Source: Longispora fulva
Lineage (GTDB): Bacteria; Actinomycetota; Actinomycetes; Mycobacteriales; Micromonosporaceae
Reading direction: 5' to 3'
DNA: 64,000 bases
Assembly (NCBI RefSeq): GCF_015751905.1
Contig: NZ_JADOUF010000001.1
Span: forward strand, 186,001-250,000
Shown here: positions 43,080 through 54,616 of the stretch, piece by piece
How the letters are laid out: each line of letters starts with the position of its first letter
Numbering within the stretch: the stretch's first letter is position 1
The notes under the pieces: generated by a model
Told to the model about the DNA's origin: nothing
What the model saw: only the letters and a program-made list of their open reading frames with translations
Database searches by the model: none
Position numbers and translations under genes: made by a program

Positions 43080-45722
43080 ATGGCGACACAATCGTTGACC
43101 GACCTCCTGCACCGGCCCGACGGCCCGGCGGCCGACGAGCCGGCGATCGTCAGCGCGGACGGCGAGCTGAGCTACCGTGACCTGTGGCGACGCGTCGCCG
43201 ACACGGCGGTGCTCCTCCGGCGGGCGGGCGTGGAGCCCGCCGACCCCGTCGGTCTGTACTTCGCCCGCTCGGCCGACTATGTGACCGCGCTCCTGGCCAC
43301 CCTGTCCATCGGAGCGGTCGGGGTGCCGGTCGACTCCGAGTTTCCGGAGAACCGGGTTCGACAGGTCCTGGACGCGGTCAAACCGCGCGTCGTGCTGTAC
43401 GCGGAGGACGGACCCCCGGTTCCCGCCGACTCCCAGTCAGCCGACTGGCTCGACGTGGGTGCCGTCCGCGAGGTGGGCGTCGAGTGGGTACCGGCACCGG
43501 TGTCGGAGGAGTGGCGCGGCAGCGTGGACGGAGAACATCCGGCGCTGATCCTGTTCACCTCCGGATCGACCGGACGCCCGAAGGGAGTGCGGCTGCACCA
43601 CGCCGGACTGCGGAACCGCCTGGCCTGGGGCCACGAGCGGTACGGCTTCGACGCGACCGACCGCGTGTTGCACAAGGCGTCCATCGCGTTCGACGCGTCG
43701 ATCCACGAAATCTTCTCGCCGCTGATCGCCGGGGGAACGCTGGTCATCGCTCCGCCCGGGCTGCAGTTCGACAGCTTCGGTCTCGTGCGACTGATCCAGG
43801 ACGCGGCCGTCACGACCGCCCACTTCGTGCCCACGATGCTCCGGTACATGGTGGACGAGGCCGAACTGGAGTACTGCACGGACCTGCGCCGCGTGTTCTG
43901 CGGTGGCGAGGCGCTGGACATGGCGATGGTGCGAAGGTTCCGCAGCCTGCTGTCGTGTGACCTCTTCAACCAGTACGGGCCCACGGAGACCTCGGTCAGC
44001 GTGACGTTCTGGGACTGCTCGGAGCCCTTCGACGGCGACATCGCCCCGATCGGCGAGCCGATCACGGGTGTGAGCTGCCACGTGCTGGACGGGGACATGG
44101 TGCCGGTCGAGGCCGGAGCCGTCGGCGAGTTGTGGCTGGGGGGCGTCGCCGTCGGACAGGGCTACCTCGACGACGAGGCGCAGACCCGGGAACGGTTCGT
44201 TCCCGACACGTTCGCGGTCGGCGGCGGCAGGCTGTACCGGACGGGTGACCTCGTCCGCCTGGATCCGGCGGGATACCTCGAGTTCCGGGGCCGGGTCGAC
44301 GATCAGGTGAAGGTACGCGGCGTCCGGGTCGAGCCGGAGGAGGTCGGCGCCGTCCTCCGTCAGCACCCCATGGTCAGGGACGCCGCAGTCGTCGCCGTCA
44401 CCGACGAGACCGACGGCGTCCGACTCGTGGCGTACGTCGCCGCGAAGCGCCGGCACTCGCCGATCGTGAACGGGCTGCGACGGACGCGGTTGCCCAACGG
44501 GATGGCAGTCGCGGCTCCGTCGCCGGACGAGGCGCTGTTCCTCTACCGGCAGATCTTCGAACACGACGAGTACTCGCGGTTCGGTGTCCGCCTGGGAGAC
44601 GGTGCTGTCGTGGTCGACGTCGGGGCGAACATCGGACTGTTCTCCCTCTGGGCCCACCACCAGGCCGCCGACGTGCGGCTGGTCGCAGTCGAGCCCAACC
44701 CGGACGCCCTCGCGTACCTGCGGACAAATCTCGAGGCTCACGGGATCGACGCCGAGGTCGTCCCGGTGGCGATCACCGACCACATCGGTACGGCGGAACT
44801 CACGTCGTTCCCAGAGCTGACCTATCTGTCTGGTCTGGGCTCCGGGCGCGGGGAGGCGGCAGCCGAGCTCGTCCAGTCTCACTATCGGCACACCGTGGTT
44901 GCCGGTGGAGCCGAGGTGACCGAGGACGAGAGGTCGTCGCTGCTCCGCGACGCCGAACGCCGGCTGGGCTCCCAGACCCATGTGGTGCCGACCACCGACC
45001 TGTCGAACCTGTTCGAGCAGTTCCACCTGACCCGTGTCGACCTGTTGAAGATCAACACCGAGGGTGCCGAATTGAGCGTCCTTCGTGGCCTGCGGCCAGA
45101 GCACTGGTCCAGGGTCGGTCAGGTGTGTCTGGAGATGGAGCGCAGCAGCGTCGTCGGCCCGGAGATTCGCCGGATCCTGGAGGACGCCGGCTTCCGGGTA
45201 CGCGAGATCGGGGACTGGAGCGTGGGAGAGGACGCCGATGTCAGCTACCTGTACGCGACCCGTGACTCCGACCAGAGCCCACCGGTCCCAGGAACGATGC
45301 TTCCGGCACCATCCGAAATGCTGACGGCACGGATGGTCCACGACTTCACCGCCGGCCTGCACTCGGCCATGCGGCCCGGTCGGATCGTCTTCGTCGAGGA
45401 CCTGCCCCGCCTGCCCAACGGCAAGGTGTCCCGGGTCGACCTTCCCGCGCCGCCGGACCCTGGTCCGCAGACGGGTGCGGAGACGGAACCGGACGGTGGC
45501 CGCGACGCCGCGTTGCGGGAGATCTGGCGCTCCGCCCTCGGCGTCGACGCGGTCCTGGACGACGACAGCTTCGTCGGTCTGGGTGGGCACTCCCTCGTCG
45601 CGCTACGGATCAGTGCCCGGATGCGTGCGACGTTGGGCCTGGATGTCCAGCCGAACAGCTGTCTGAGGGCACCGACCTTCGCCGACTGGCTCGTCGCCAC
45701 AGTGCGTCCAGTTACCGGCTAG
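43080..45722 (+). CDS. NRPS: A domain interrupted by FkbM methyltransferase, then PCP
   Basis: An 880-residue protein. The A domain starts at residue 1 with A3 [15 protein letters not shown] (~158), A4 FDASIHEIF, A5 NQYGPTETSVS, A7 YRTGDLV and A8 GRVDDQVKVRGVRVEPEEV (~405). Then a FkbM-type methyltransferase (about 465-735; VVVDVGANIGLFSLWA, AVEPNPDALAYL) is inserted. The A domain resumes with the A9/A10 region RPGRIVFVEDLPRLPNGKVS (~765-785). The PCP follows (DDDSFVGLGGHSLVAL, Ser for phosphopantetheine). There is no C domain, so it is a loading or stand-alone activation module that methylates the carrier-bound residue. The pocket read by alignment to GrsA is D-A-H-H-F-G-Q-V-S, which I cannot assign to an amino acid. 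Confidence 0.9.
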   Translation: MATQSLTDLLHRPDGPAADEPAIVSADGELSYRDLWRRVADTAVLLRRAGVEPADPVGLYFARSADYVTALLATLSIGAVGVPVDSEFPENRVRQVLDAVKPRVVLYAEDGPPVPADSQSADWLDVGAVREVGVEWVPAPVSEEWRGSVDGEHPALILFTSGSTGRPKGVRLHHAGLRNRLAWGHERYGFDATDRVLHKASIAFDASIHEIFSPLIAGGTLVIAPPGLQFDSFGLVRLIQDAAVTTAHFVPTMLRYMVDEAELEYCTDLRRVFCGGEALDMAMVRRFRSLLSCDLFNQYGPTETSVSVTFWDCSEPFDGDIAPIGEPITGVSCHVLDGDMVPVEAGAVGELWLGGVAVGQGYLDDEAQTRERFVPDTFAVGGGRLYRTGDLVRLDPAGYLEFRGRVDDQVKVRGVRVEPEEVGAVLRQHPMVRDAAVVAVTDETDGVRLVAYVAAKRRHSPIVNGLRRTRLPNGMAVAAPSPDEALFLYRQIFEHDEYSRFGVRLGDGAVVVDVGANIGLFSLWAHHQAADVRLVAVEPNPDALAYLRTNLEAHGIDAEVVPVAITDHIGTAELTSFPELTYLSGLGSGRGEAAAELVQSHYRHTVVAGGAEVTEDERSSLLRDAERRLGSQTHVVPTTDLSNLFEQFHLTRVDLLKINTEGAELSVLRGLRPEHWSRVGQVCLEMERSSVVGPEIRRILEDAGFRVREIGDWSVGEDADVSYLYATRDSDQSPPVPGTMLPAPSEMLTARMVHDFTAGLHSAMRPGRIVFVEDLPRLPNGKVSRVDLPAPPDPGPQTGAETEPDGGRDAALREIWRSALGVDAVLDDDSFVGLGGHSLVALRISARMRATLGLDVQPNSCLRAPTFADWLVATVRPVTG

Positions 45723-45740
45723 CGGGACGGCGGTCGCAGC

Positions 45741-46979
45741 GTGCCTACTACTCGTCCCCTTTCCGACATGCAAAGATCCATGCTCGCCCACGAGGCGCTC
45801 GCGGACCGCCCGATCTACAACATGCCCCTGCGTTTCGGGCTCACCGGCACCGTCGACGAGGAGGTGCTGGGGCAGGCATTCCGGTACGCCGTTCGCCGGC
45901 ACCCGGCGCTGTCCGCCCACTACGACGTGGACGTCGCGGTCCTCACCGACCGGCCTGCCGAGTTCGAGCTCTCGCACGTGACCTGCGCGTCGCCCGAGGA
46001 CGCGGCGGCCGCCCTGGGCGACCTCTGGGACGTGCCCTTCGATCTGGCGGCGGAGCTTCCCGTCCGCGCCCGGCTGGTGTCGGTCGCTCCGGGTGAGTAC
46101 CACCTCGGCATCTGCGTGCACCACGTCGCGGGTGACAGCTGGTCCCTGACGTTGCTGCTGAACGAACTCGGCAGCGCCTACGCGACCCTGTGCCGGGGCG
46201 GCACGCCCGACGCGACCGGCGGGCCGGACTTCTTCGACCACGCCGCTCGGGAGCAGGTCACGTCCTGGGACCACAGCTGGTGGCGGGAACGGTTGCGTGA
46301 CGTGCGACCGCAGCCGTTCCCCCGCGAGATCGAACCGGACGAGGAGGACAGCGGCCGGATCCTCGACTTCCCCCTGCGGCTCGACGCGGCCCACACGCGG
46401 GGCGTGCGGCGGTTGGCCCGGGAGGCACGGGTGTCCCCCGCGACCGTTCTTTTCGCCGCAGTCAGCGACGCCGTGTCCGACGGGGACACCACGCGCGAGA
46501 CGGTGGTCGGACTGCCGGTGGCGCTCCGGGACACGGATGCCCTGCAACGGACGGTCGGTCCGTTGCTCAACACGCTGCCGGTGAGGACCTCGTGGCGGAC
46601 GGGTGTCGCGGGCAGGGGCATCGTCCACACGCACGCGGAGGCGATCGGGGACGCGATGGCACACAAGGAGATGCCGCTGTCGCAGATCCTCAGGGCCGCG
46701 GAGATCCGGCGGGTCCCGGGAACCGCGCCGCTGTTCCTGCACCTGGTCAACATCGACACCGAGGTACCGCGGCTACGGCTGCCCGGAATCCGCGCCACCG
46801 CGCACACGGTTCCGCTGCGCTGGGCGCAGCTTCCCGCATGCTGGGAGTTCGGGTGGGCCACCGTGGGCAATCTGGAGGGCACCCTGCGGGTCGCCACCGA
46901 CGCCTTCGACGAGGAACTCGCGAACATGCTCGTGGCCGACTTCCGGTCCAGCCTGGCCCGCGTCCTGAGCGACCTGTGA
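45741..46979 (+). CDS. Free-standing NRPS condensation domain
   Basis: A 412-residue single C domain with the catalytic motif HHVAGDSWS (~131) and the N-terminal signature [20 protein letters not shown]. Supporting C motifs are [19 protein letters not shown] and [20 protein letters not shown]. It acts in trans, most simply joining the residue on the interrupted-A protein to that on the N-terminal PCP of the next protein. GTG 45741 begins 18 bases after the preceding stop. Its end overlaps the next NRPS gene by GTGA, so the two are coupled. Confidence 0.85.
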   Translation: MPTTRPLSDMQRSMLAHEALADRPIYNMPLRFGLTGTVDEEVLGQAFRYAVRRHPALSAHYDVDVAVLTDRPAEFELSHVTCASPEDAAAALGDLWDVPFDLAAELPVRARLVSVAPGEYHLGICVHHVAGDSWSLTLLLNELGSAYATLCRGGTPDATGGPDFFDHAAREQVTSWDHSWWRERLRDVRPQPFPREIEPDEEDSGRILDFPLRLDAAHTRGVRRLAREARVSPATVLFAAVSDAVSDGDTTRETVVGLPVALRDTDALQRTVGPLLNTLPVRTSWRTGVAGRGIVHTHAEAIGDAMAHKEMPLSQILRAAEIRRVPGTAPLFLHLVNIDTEVPRLRLPGIRATAHTVPLRWAQLPACWEFGWATVGNLEGTLRVATDAFDEELANMLVADFRSSLARVLSDL

Positions 46980-49900
46980 CCACCACACCGAAGGGGAGAC
47001 TCGTGTTCTCGTCACGACAGCAAGACGGCCAGCAGTCCACCTCGGACACCTCGTTCCCGGGGCTGGACGGCGCGCCCCGCTCCCCGCAGGAGGAGATCCT
47101 GTGCGGGCTCTTCGCCGAGGTGCTGGGTCTGCCGCGCGTCGGGGTGTACGACAGCTTCTTCGCGTTGGGTGGCGACTCGCTCTCCGGGATGCGGCTGGTA
47201 AGCAAGATCCGCGCCGCGCTGGGCACGAACCTGAGCATCCGCACTCTCTTTCGCGTGCTGACCGTGTCCGGTGTCGCCCGGGAGATCGCCAGGTCGGCGC
47301 CGTCGTCTGTGTCGCGTCCGGTGTTGGGTGTTGGGGTTCGGTCGGGGTGTGTGCCGTTGTCGTTTGCGCAGCAGCGGTTGTGGTTTGTGGGGCAGTTGGA
47401 GGGGCCGGGTCCGACGTACAACATTCCGGTGGTGATGGGGTTGTCGGGTGTGGTGGATGTTGGTGTGTTGGGTGCTGCGGTGGGTGATGTGGTTGGTCGG
47501 CATGAGGTGTTGCGGACGGTGTTTCCTGAGGTGGGTGGGGAGCCGTTTCAGCGGGTGTTGGGTGTTGGTTCGGGTGTTCCTGTGGTGTCTCGGGTGTGGT
47601 GTGGTCGGGATGAGTTGGATGGTTTGGTCGCTGAGGCGGCGATGGGTGTTTTTGATGTGACGGTGGATGTGCCGTTGCGGGTGTGGTTGTTTTCGGTGGG
47701 GGATGGGGGTTCTGGCGGGTCGGGTGGGGCTGTTGCTGGTGAGCATGTGTTGTTGTTGGTTTTGCATCATATTGCTGGTGATGGTTTGTCGTTGGGTCCG
47801 TTGTTGCGGGATCTGTCGGTGGCGTATGGGGCTCGGTTGGGTGGTGGGGTTGTCGGGTGGGATCCGTTGCCGGTGCAGTATGTGGATTATGCGTTGTGGC
47901 AGCGGGAGTTGTTGGGGGCGGAGGGTGATTCCGGGAGTGTGTTGGCTGGGCAGATCGCGTTCTGGCGGCGGGAGTTGGAGGGGATTCCCGAGCAGCTGAC
48001 ACTGCCCATCGACCGGGTACGGTCCGGGGCTCCCGATCATCGGGGCGGAGCCGCCGAGGTGGTCGTCGACAGTAAGCTCCACTCCCGCCTCACAGAGCTG
48101 GCTCGGGCGAACCAGGTCACCGTCTTCATGGTGTTGCAGGCCGCGGTCGCGGTGGTGTTGACACGCTCCGGTGCGGGTGAGGACATCCCCCTCGGTACTC
48201 CGGTCGCGGGTCGGGGTGAGGAGGTGTTGGACGATCTTGTCGGGTTCTTCGTGAACACGGTGGTGTTGCGTACGGACACGTCTGGGAATCCGACGTTCCG
48301 GGAGTTGTTGGAGCGGGTCCGTCGGACGGATCTGGATGCCTACGCGCACCAGGACGTGCCCTTCGAACGCCTCGTCGAGGCACTCAACCCGGAACGGTCC
48401 GTTCAGCACCACCCGCTGTTCCAGGTGGTTCTGGCCTTCGGATCGGGTGCCGCCAGCACACTCGAACTGCCGGGACTGCAGGGGCCGGCCCAGGTGCTAC
48501 AGACCGAGGTCGCCAAGTTCGACCTGGGCCTGTACCTGAAGGAGTCCTTCGCCGGGGAGGGAACCCCGGACGGAATCTCCGGCGTCCTGGAGTACGCCAC
48601 GGACATCTTCGACCGGTCGACGGTGGAGAACCTCGTGGCCAGACTCGTTCGAGTGCTCGAGCAGGTGGCAGCCGACCCGGAACTCACCGTGGGGGCGGTG
48701 GAGACGGTGACGCCCGCCGAGCGGCACCGGGTCATGACGGAGTTCAACGACACCGCCGTCCCACGCCCGGATGACCTCTGCGTCCACGAGGCGTTCGACG
48801 AGCGGGCCGGACGCGTTCCCGATGCCGTCGCGGTCCTCTCGGACCAGGGTTCGCTGACGTACGCGGAACTCGGCACCCGTGCGAATCGTCTCGCCAACCA
48901 CCTGGTCGCGCTGGGGGTTCGCCCGGAGGACGTGGTGGCCGTCGCTGTGGAGCGCACCCCACACCTGCCGGTCGCCGTCCTGGGGATCCTCAAGTCCGGG
49001 GCGGCCTACGCGCCGGTCTCCGGCGACTTCCCGGGCTCCCGGGTCCGCGAGATCCTCGATCGGGTCGGCGCGACCGTCATCGTGACGGACCACGAGACCC
49101 TTTCGGGGGCGTCCCTCCAGGGGGAGCGTGCCCGGGGAACCCGGATCGTCGTCGTGGACGACGACGGGGTCCTGGCCGACGCACCGGACACCAGTCCGGC
49201 GCTGGGCCTGGATTCCGGTGCGCTCGCCTATGTCATGTTCACCTCGGGCTCCACCGGGGAGCCCAAGGGCGTGGCGGTCACCCACCAGAACGTGGTGGAT
49301 CTGGCCCGCGACGAGTGCTGGCACAACGGAGGTCACGAGCGGGTACTCGTACACTCCCCGCTCGCCTTCGACGCCTCGACCTATGAGCTGTGGGTACCGC
49401 TGCTGGCCGGCGGCACGGCGGTGCTGGCCGGAGCCGGATCGTCGGACCCGTCGGCACTCGCCCGGACGATCGTCGAACACGGGGTGACCGGGGCGTTCCT
49501 GACCGCGGCCCTGTTCGAGGTCATGTCGGAACAGGAGCCCCACGCCCTCGGCGCCCTGCGTGAGGTGTGGGCCGGCGGCGACGTCGTGTCCCCCCGTGCG
49601 GTGTCCCGAGTGCTCGCCCTCGGCACGGACACCACGGTGGTGAACGGCTACGGGCCTACCGAGACGACGACCTTCGCCCTGCGACACCCGATGACCGAGG
49701 CGCCTGTCGACGGCATGGTCCCGATCGGCCGTCCGCTCGCCAATACTCGGGCGTATGTGTTGGATGGTTGGTTGGGTTTTGTGCCGGTGGGTGTGGTGGG
49801 GGAGTTGTATGTGGCGGGTGCGGGGGTTGGTCGTGGGTATGTGGGTTCTTCGGGGGTGACGGCGGGTCGGTTTGTGGCTGATCCGTTTGGCGGTGGGGGT

Positions 49901-52900
49901 CGGATGTATCGCACGGGTGATCTGGTGCGGTGGAACGTGGTTGGTGAGTTGGAGTTTGTGGGGCGTGTGGATCATCAGGTGAAGGTTCGGGGTTTCCGGG
50001 TTGAGCCTGGTGAGGTGCGGGTGGTTGTGGAGCGGGATGTGGCGGTGGGTCAGGCGGTGGTGGTGGTTCGTGAGGACCGGCCTGGTGATCGTCGTCTGGT
50101 GGCGTATGTGGTGCCGGCGGATGTCGGGGTGGGGGTGGATGTTCGGGGGTTGCGTCGGCGGGTGGGTGAGGTGTTGCCGGAGTTCATGGTGCCGTCGTTT
50201 TTTGTGGTGGTGGATGTGTTGCCGGTGACGGCGAACGGGAAGTTGGATCTTCGGGCGTTGCCGGTTCCTGATGTGGGTTCGTTGGTGTCGGGTGGGGTGG
50301 CGCGTTCGCCGCGTGAGGAGATTGTGTGTGGGTTGTTCGCTGAGGTGTTGGGGTTGTCGCGGGTGGGTGTGCGTGACAGTTTCTTCGATCTGGGTGGGCA
50401 TTCGATGTTGGCGATGCGGTTGATCAGCAGGGTGCGTTCCGTGTTGGGCGTCGACCTCACCATCCGACACCTGTTTGACAACCCCACGGTCGAGGGCCTC
50501 GTGGAGGCGGTGGAGGCCGAGACGTCTGTGTCGCGTCCGGTGTTGGGTGTTGGGGTTCGGTCGGGGTGTGTGCCGTTGTCGTTTGCGCAGCAGCGGTTGT
50601 GGTTTGTGGGGCAGTTGGAGGGGCCGGGTCCGACGTACAACATTCCGGTGGTGATGGGGTTGTCGGGTGTGGTGGATGTTGGTGTGTTGGGTGCTGCGGT
50701 GGGTGATGTGGTTGGTCGGCATGAGGTGTTGCGGACGGTGTTTCCTGAGGTGGGTGGGGAGCCGTTTCAGCGGGTGTTGGGTGTTGGTTCGGGTGTTCCT
50801 GTGGTGTCTCGGGTGTGGTGTGGTCGGGATGAGTTGGATGGTTTGGTCGCTGAGGCGGCGATGGGTGTTTTTGATGTGACGGTGGATGTGCCGTTGCGGG
50901 TGTGGTTGTTTTCGGTGGGGGATGGGGGTTCTGGCGGGTCGGGTGGGGCTGTTGCTGGTGAGCATGTGTTGTTGTTGGTTTTGCATCATATTGCTGGTGA
51001 TGGTTTGTCGTTGGGTCCGTTGTTGCGGGATCTGTCGGTGGCGTATGGGGCTCGGTTGGGTGGTGGGGTTGTCGGGTGGGATCCGTTGCCGGTGCAGTAT
51101 GTGGATTATGCGTTGTGGCAGCGGGAGTTGTTGGGGGCGGAGGGTGATTCCGGGAGTGTGTTGGCTGGGCAGATCGCGTTCTGGCGGCGGGAGTTGGAGG
51201 GGATTCCCGAGCAGCTGACACTGCCCATCGACCGAGTACGACCCGCGGTCGCGACGTACCGTGGGGCGACGGTGGAGTTGACGATCGAACCGGAGCTGCA
51301 GGGCCGGATCCTGGAACTCGCCCGCGCGAACGACTGCACGCTCTTCATGGTGTTGCAGGCCGCCGTGGCCGTTGTGCTGACCCGGTGTGGCGCGGGTGAG
51401 GACCTTCCGCTGGGCACCCTGGTCGCGGGTCGGGGTGAGGAGGTGTTGGACGATCTTGTCGGGTTCTTCGTGAACACGGTGGTGTTGCGTACGGACACGT
51501 CCGGGAATCCGACGTTCCGGGAGTTGTTGGAGCGGGTCCGTCGGACGGATCTGGATGCCTACGCGCACCAGGACGTGCCCTTCGAACGCCTCGTCGAGGC
51601 ACTCAACCCGGAACGGTCCTTGTCCCGCCATCCCCTCTTCCAGGTTCTGATCGCGCTCAATGACGGATTCTCCACTGAGTCCCTGCGGCTGCCCGGGGTC
51701 GAGGTCGAGATGTTGCGGCAGACCACGGACACCGCCAAGTTCGACCTCTCCATCGACTTCGAGGACCGGCGGGACCCGGATGGCGTGCCCGCCGGGTTGT
51801 GGACGGTGTTGGAGTACGCCACTGATCTGTTCGACGAGTCCACGGTCAGGATGATGGCCGACCAGCTCGTCAGACTGCTGGAGACCGTCGTAGCCGATCC
51901 CGCCCAACGGATCGGTGTGATCCCGCTGCTCTCCGAAGCCGAACGGCACCGGCTGTTGGTGGACTGGAACGGGCCGCTCCGCCCCGAGGTGCCTGTTGAC
52001 CTGGGCGCCCGGGTGCGCCAGCTCGCCGCGGAGCGGCCTGACGCCGTCGCGGTGTCCGACACCGGCGGCACCCTCACCTACCGACAGTTGGCGGATGCCG
52101 CTGAACAGGTTTCCCGAGCCCTGGCTGCCGAAGGAGTCGGTCCGGAGGACCTGATAGCGATCCTGTCCGAACGCAGCCTCTGGTACGTCTCCACTGTCCT
52201 CGGCGTCCTGGGAGCGGGCAGCGGGTACATGCCCCTGGACGCGGCCACGCCCGAACCGCGGGCCAGGCAGATGCTCGAGGATGCTGGCGTCCGGCACGTG
52301 CTCGCCTCCGCCGGGTTGACCGCCCGTGCCGAGAGGATCGTGGCCGGAGCCACGCACGAGGTCTCGCTGTTCTCCCTCGACGAACGCGAGGACGGTGGCT
52401 CGGCGGTCGGCCATCGGCTCGGCCACCGGCAGGACACGCTCGCGTACGCCGTCTTCACCTCCGGGTCGACCGGCCGTCCCAAGGGTGCGCTCATTCCGCA
52501 TCGGGGCCTGGCGAACCACCTGACGGCGGTGGTCGAACTCTACGGGCTCGACGAGAACGACACGATGGCCTTCAACGCGCCGCTGACCTTCGACGTGTCG
52601 ATCTGGCAGACCCTGACGATGCTGCTCGCCGGCGGCCGGGTGCACATCATGGACGACGACACCAACCGCGATCCGCTGGCGATGATGCGGTGCGTCGCGA
52701 ACCACGGCGTCACGGTGCTTCAGATCGTCCCCCAGGTCCTGCGTGCGCTTCTCGACGCCTGGGATCTGGACTCCCGGGGTACGGATCTCCTCAAGGGCCT
52801 CCGCTGGATGCTCGTGCACGGCGAGGAACTTCCGCCCGACCTGGTGTCCCGGTGGTTCGAGTGGCACCCCGACATCCCGCTGGCCAACGTGTACGGCCCG

Positions 52901-54616
52901 GCGGAGTGTTCCGATGACGTCTCCATCTCCGTCATCCGCCAGGACGACGACTTTCGTCGGACCCGGGCACCGATCGGTCAGCTGCTTCTCAATACTCGGG
53001 CGTATGTGTTGGATGGTTGGTTGGGTTTTGTGCCGGTGGGTGTGGTGGGGGAGTTGTATGTGGCGGGTGCGGGGGTTGGTCGTGGGTATGTGGGTTCTTC
53101 GGGGGTGACGGCGGGTCGGTTTGTGGCTGATCCGTTTGGCGGTGGGGGTCGGATGTATCGCACGGGTGATCTGGTGCGGTGGAACGTGGTTGGTGAGTTG
53201 GAGTTTGTGGGGCGTGTGGATCATCAGGTGAAGGTTCGGGGTTTCCGGGTTGAGCCTGGTGAGGTGCGGGTGGTTGTGGAGCGGGATGTGGCGGTGGGTC
53301 AGGCGGTGGTGGTGGTTCGTGAGGACCGGCCTGGTGATCGTCGTCTGGTGGCGTATGTGGTGCCGGCGGATGTCGGGGTGGGGGTGGATGTTCGGGGGTT
53401 GCGTCGGCGGGTGGGTGAGGTGTTGCCGGAGTTCATGGTGCCGTCGTTTTTTGTGGTGGTGGATGTGTTGCCGGTGACGGCGAACGGGAAGTTGGATCTT
53501 CGGGCGTTGCCGGTTCCTGATGTGGGTTCGTTGGTGTCGGGTGGGGTGGCGCGTTCGCCGCGTGAGGAGATTGTGTGTGGGTTGTTCGCTGAGGTGTTGG
53601 GGTTGTCGCGGGTGGGTGTGCGTGACAGTTTCTTCGATCTGGGTGGGCATTCGATGTTGGCGATGCGGTTGATCAGCAGGGTGCGTTCCGTGTTGGGCGT
53701 CGACCTCACCATCCGACACCTGTTCCAGGATCCGACCCCGGCCGGAGTCCTGGAGATCGACGGCGGTCCGGAGACCGCGCAACGCGACTTCGACCTGTTG
53801 CTGCCGCTCAGGGAGGGCGTCGATCCCAAGCCCCTGTTCTGCGTGCACCCGGCCACAGGCCTCGCCTGGAGCTACCTGGGACTGGCCGGCCTGCTGCCCG
53901 AAGGCGTACCCGTCTACGGGTTGCAGGCTCCGGGCCTGACGGGAGGGGCGCTTCCCCGTGACGTCGGGGAGATGCTCGACCGGATGCTCGAACAGCTACG
54001 CCGGGTGCAGCCGGCCGGCCCCTACCGCCTGTTGGGCTGGTCGCTGGGCGGCAATATCGCGCACGCGCTCGCCGGCCGGCTCCAGGCGGACGGCGAGGAC
54101 GTCGACCTGCTCGCGCTGGTGGACGCCTACCCCGGTGAGACGTGGCCCTATCCGGACTACGCCAGCCGTGCCCAGTGGGACGAGTTCAGCATGCTGAACA
54201 CGCTGGTCACGGAGCCGCGAGACCCGGCGACGGGTGCCGCGGACTTCACCGGCTTCCTCGCCGGACTGCGGCGTGAGGCGGCCGCCGGACTCGAGCTCGA
54301 CGACGAGACCTTCACCCGGTTGGTCGCTGTCGCGGTGAACGCCAGTCGGCTCGTCGCGGACTGGACGCCGCAGCCGGTGCGGCTGGAAGCGGTGTTCCTG
54401 ACCGCCGCGGCGGGCCGGACCGCGCTGCACCCCGAGCCCGGATCGTGGTCGCCCTACGTCGACACGATCACCGAGTACCAGCTCGACTGTCGTCACGAGG
54501 AGGCGATGGGGGAGAAGGCCAGGACGCGGATAGCCGAGATCCTCGGCGCCGCGTTGACCGAGAGCCGCGACCCGGCGGGGACACACCCACCGACCGACTT
54601 TGAGGCAGGGATCTGA
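46976..54616 (+). CDS. NRPS: PCP-C-A-PCP-C-A-PCP-TE
   Basis: A 2546-residue assembly-line protein. PCP1 (Ser ~68, LGGDSLSGM) is followed by C1 (HHIAGDGLS ~264), A1 ([11 protein letters not shown] ~757), PCP2 (LGGHSMLAM ~1141), C2 (HHIAGDGLS ~1337), A2 ([11 protein letters not shown] ~1829), PCP3 (~2225) and a type I thioesterase ([12 protein letters not shown] ~2353). There are no epimerase domains. The A1 pocket reads D-A-Y-F-W-G-G-T-F, close to Val/Ile codes. A2 reads D-V-W-Q-L-H-V-D-D with the unusual GPAECSDD loop, specificity unassigned. PCP1 has no A domain and must be charged in trans. GTG 46976 overlaps the C-domain gene. C1/C2 and the ends of A1/A2 are near-identical at DNA level with strong G/T skew. 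Confidence 0.95.
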   Translation: MTTTPKGRLVFSSRQQDGQQSTSDTSFPGLDGAPRSPQEEILCGLFAEVLGLPRVGVYDSFFALGGDSLSGMRLVSKIRAALGTNLSIRTLFRVLTVSGVAREIARSAPSSVSRPVLGVGVRSGCVPLSFAQQRLWFVGQLEGPGPTYNIPVVMGLSGVVDVGVLGAAVGDVVGRHEVLRTVFPEVGGEPFQRVLGVGSGVPVVSRVWCGRDELDGLVAEAAMGVFDVTVDVPLRVWLFSVGDGGSGGSGGAVAGEHVLLLVLHHIAGDGLSLGPLLRDLSVAYGARLGGGVVGWDPLPVQYVDYALWQRELLGAEGDSGSVLAGQIAFWRRELEGIPEQLTLPIDRVRSGAPDHRGGAAEVVVDSKLHSRLTELARANQVTVFMVLQAAVAVVLTRSGAGEDIPLGTPVAGRGEEVLDDLVGFFVNTVVLRTDTSGNPTFRELLERVRRTDLDAYAHQDVPFERLVEALNPERSVQHHPLFQVVLAFGSGAASTLELPGLQGPAQVLQTEVAKFDLGLYLKESFAGEGTPDGISGVLEYATDIFDRSTVENLVARLVRVLEQVAADPELTVGAVETVTPAERHRVMTEFNDTAVPRPDDLCVHEAFDERAGRVPDAVAVLSDQGSLTYAELGTRANRLANHLVALGVRPEDVVAVAVERTPHLPVAVLGILKSGAAYAPVSGDFPGSRVREILDRVGATVIVTDHETLSGASLQGERARGTRIVVVDDDGVLADAPDTSPALGLDSGALAYVMFTSGSTGEPKGVAVTHQNVVDLARDECWHNGGHERVLVHSPLAFDASTYELWVPLLAGGTAVLAGAGSSDPSALARTIVEHGVTGAFLTAALFEVMSEQEPHALGALREVWAGGDVVSPRAVSRVLALGTDTTVVNGYGPTETTTFALRHPMTEAPVDGMVPIGRPLANTRAYVLDGWLGFVPVGVVGELYVAGAGVGRGYVGSSGVTAGRFVADPFGGGGRMYRTGDLVRWNVVGELEFVGRVDHQVKVRGFRVEPGEVRVVVERDVAVGQAVVVVREDRPGDRRLVAYVVPADVGVGVDVRGLRRRVGEVLPEFMVPSFFVVVDVLPVTANGKLDLRALPVPDVGSLVSGGVARSPREEIVCGLFAEVLGLSRVGVRDSFFDLGGHSMLAMRLISRVRSVLGVDLTIRHLFDNPTVEGLVEAVEAETSVSRPVLGVGVRSGCVPLSFAQQRLWFVGQLEGPGPTYNIPVVMGLSGVVDVGVLGAAVGDVVGRHEVLRTVFPEVGGEPFQRVLGVGSGVPVVSRVWCGRDELDGLVAEAAMGVFDVTVDVPLRVWLFSVGDGGSGGSGGAVAGEHVLLLVLHHIAGDGLSLGPLLRDLSVAYGARLGGGVVGWDPLPVQYVDYALWQRELLGAEGDSGSVLAGQIAFWRRELEGIPEQLTLPIDRVRPAVATYRGATVELTIEPELQGRILELARANDCTLFMVLQAAVAVVLTRCGAGEDLPLGTLVAGRGEEVLDDLVGFFVNTVVLRTDTSGNPTFRELLERVRRTDLDAYAHQDVPFERLVEALNPERSLSRHPLFQVLIALNDGFSTESLRLPGVEVEMLRQTTDTAKFDLSIDFEDRRDPDGVPAGLWTVLEYATDLFDESTVRMMADQLVRLLETVVADPAQRIGVIPLLSEAERHRLLVDWNGPLRPEVPVDLGARVRQLAAERPDAVAVSDTGGTLTYRQLADAAEQVSRALAAEGVGPEDLIAILSERSLWYVSTVLGVLGAGSGYMPLDAATPEPRARQMLEDAGVRHVLASAGLTARAERIVAGATHEVSLFSLDEREDGGSAVGHRLGHRQDTLAYAVFTSGSTGRPKGALIPHRGLANHLTAVVELYGLDENDTMAFNAPLTFDVSIWQTLTMLLAGGRVHIMDDDTNRDPLAMMRCVANHGVTVLQIVPQVLRALLDAWDLDSRGTDLLKGLRWMLVHGEELPPDLVSRWFEWHPDIPLANVYGPAECSDDVSISVIRQDDDFRRTRAPIGQLLLNTRAYVLDGWLGFVPVGVVGELYVAGAGVGRGYVGSSGVTAGRFVADPFGGGGRMYRTGDLVRWNVVGELEFVGRVDHQVKVRGFRVEPGEVRVVVERDVAVGQAVVVVREDRPGDRRLVAYVVPADVGVGVDVRGLRRRVGEVLPEFMVPSFFVVVDVLPVTANGKLDLRALPVPDVGSLVSGGVARSPREEIVCGLFAEVLGLSRVGVRDSFFDLGGHSMLAMRLISRVRSVLGVDLTIRHLFQDPTPAGVLEIDGGPETAQRDFDLLLPLREGVDPKPLFCVHPATGLAWSYLGLAGLLPEGVPVYGLQAPGLTGGALPRDVGEMLDRMLEQLRRVQPAGPYRLLGWSLGGNIAHALAGRLQADGEDVDLLALVDAYPGETWPYPDYASRAQWDEFSMLNTLVTEPRDPATGAADFTGFLAGLRREAAAGLELDDETFTRLVAVAVNASRLVADWTPQPVRLEAVFLTAAAGRTALHPEPGSWSPYVDTITEYQLDCRHEEAMGEKARTRIAEILGAALTESRDPAGTHPPTDFEAGI
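47304..48015 (+). repeat. G/T-skewed direct repeat, C-domain block, copy 1
   Basis: 712 bp repeated at 50523-51234 (offset 3219), with no difference found by eye. It covers the N-terminal half of the C domain including HHIAGDG. Third codon positions are almost all G or T, unlike adjacent C-rich codons. Confidence 0.9.
48202..48400 (+). repeat. Short direct repeat within C domain, copy 1
   Basis: 199 bp repeated at 51421-51619 at the same 3219 offset, with one substitution noticed. It encodes [20 protein letters not shown] and the following conserved segment. Confidence 0.85.
49741..50475 (+). repeat. G/T-skewed direct repeat, A-end plus PCP block, copy 1
   Basis: 735 bp repeated at 52990-53724 (offset 3249). 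It runs from just after the A-domain specificity region ([13 protein letters not shown]) through A7-A10 and the whole PCP core. Third positions are almost only G or T. Confidence 0.9.
50523..51234 (+). repeat. G/T-skewed direct repeat, C-domain block, copy 2
   Basis: Copy of 47304-48015. The borders are sharp: codon usage returns to C/G-ending codons within a few bases after 51234. Confidence 0.9.
51421..51619 (+). repeat. Short direct repeat within C domain, copy 2
   Basis: Copy of 48202-48400; the intervening ~190 bases between the long and short blocks have diverged between C1 and C2. Confidence 0.85.
52990..53724 (+). repeat. G/T-skewed direct repeat, A-end plus PCP block, copy 2
   Basis: Copy of 49741-50475, with no difference found by eye. 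The substrate-pocket region of the A domain lies outside the repeat, so specificity differs while the rest is homogenised. Confidence 0.9.

Noticed and set aside
47304-53724. CRISPR or tandem-repeat array
   Set aside because: The repeats are long direct copies encoding NRPS domains, with no short regular units or spacers.
48497-53848. Minus-strand open frame of 1783 codons across the NRPS
   Set aside because: Its His/Pro/Thr-rich product is the mirror of the G/T-skewed NRPS repeats; the plus strand has complete NRPS motifs.
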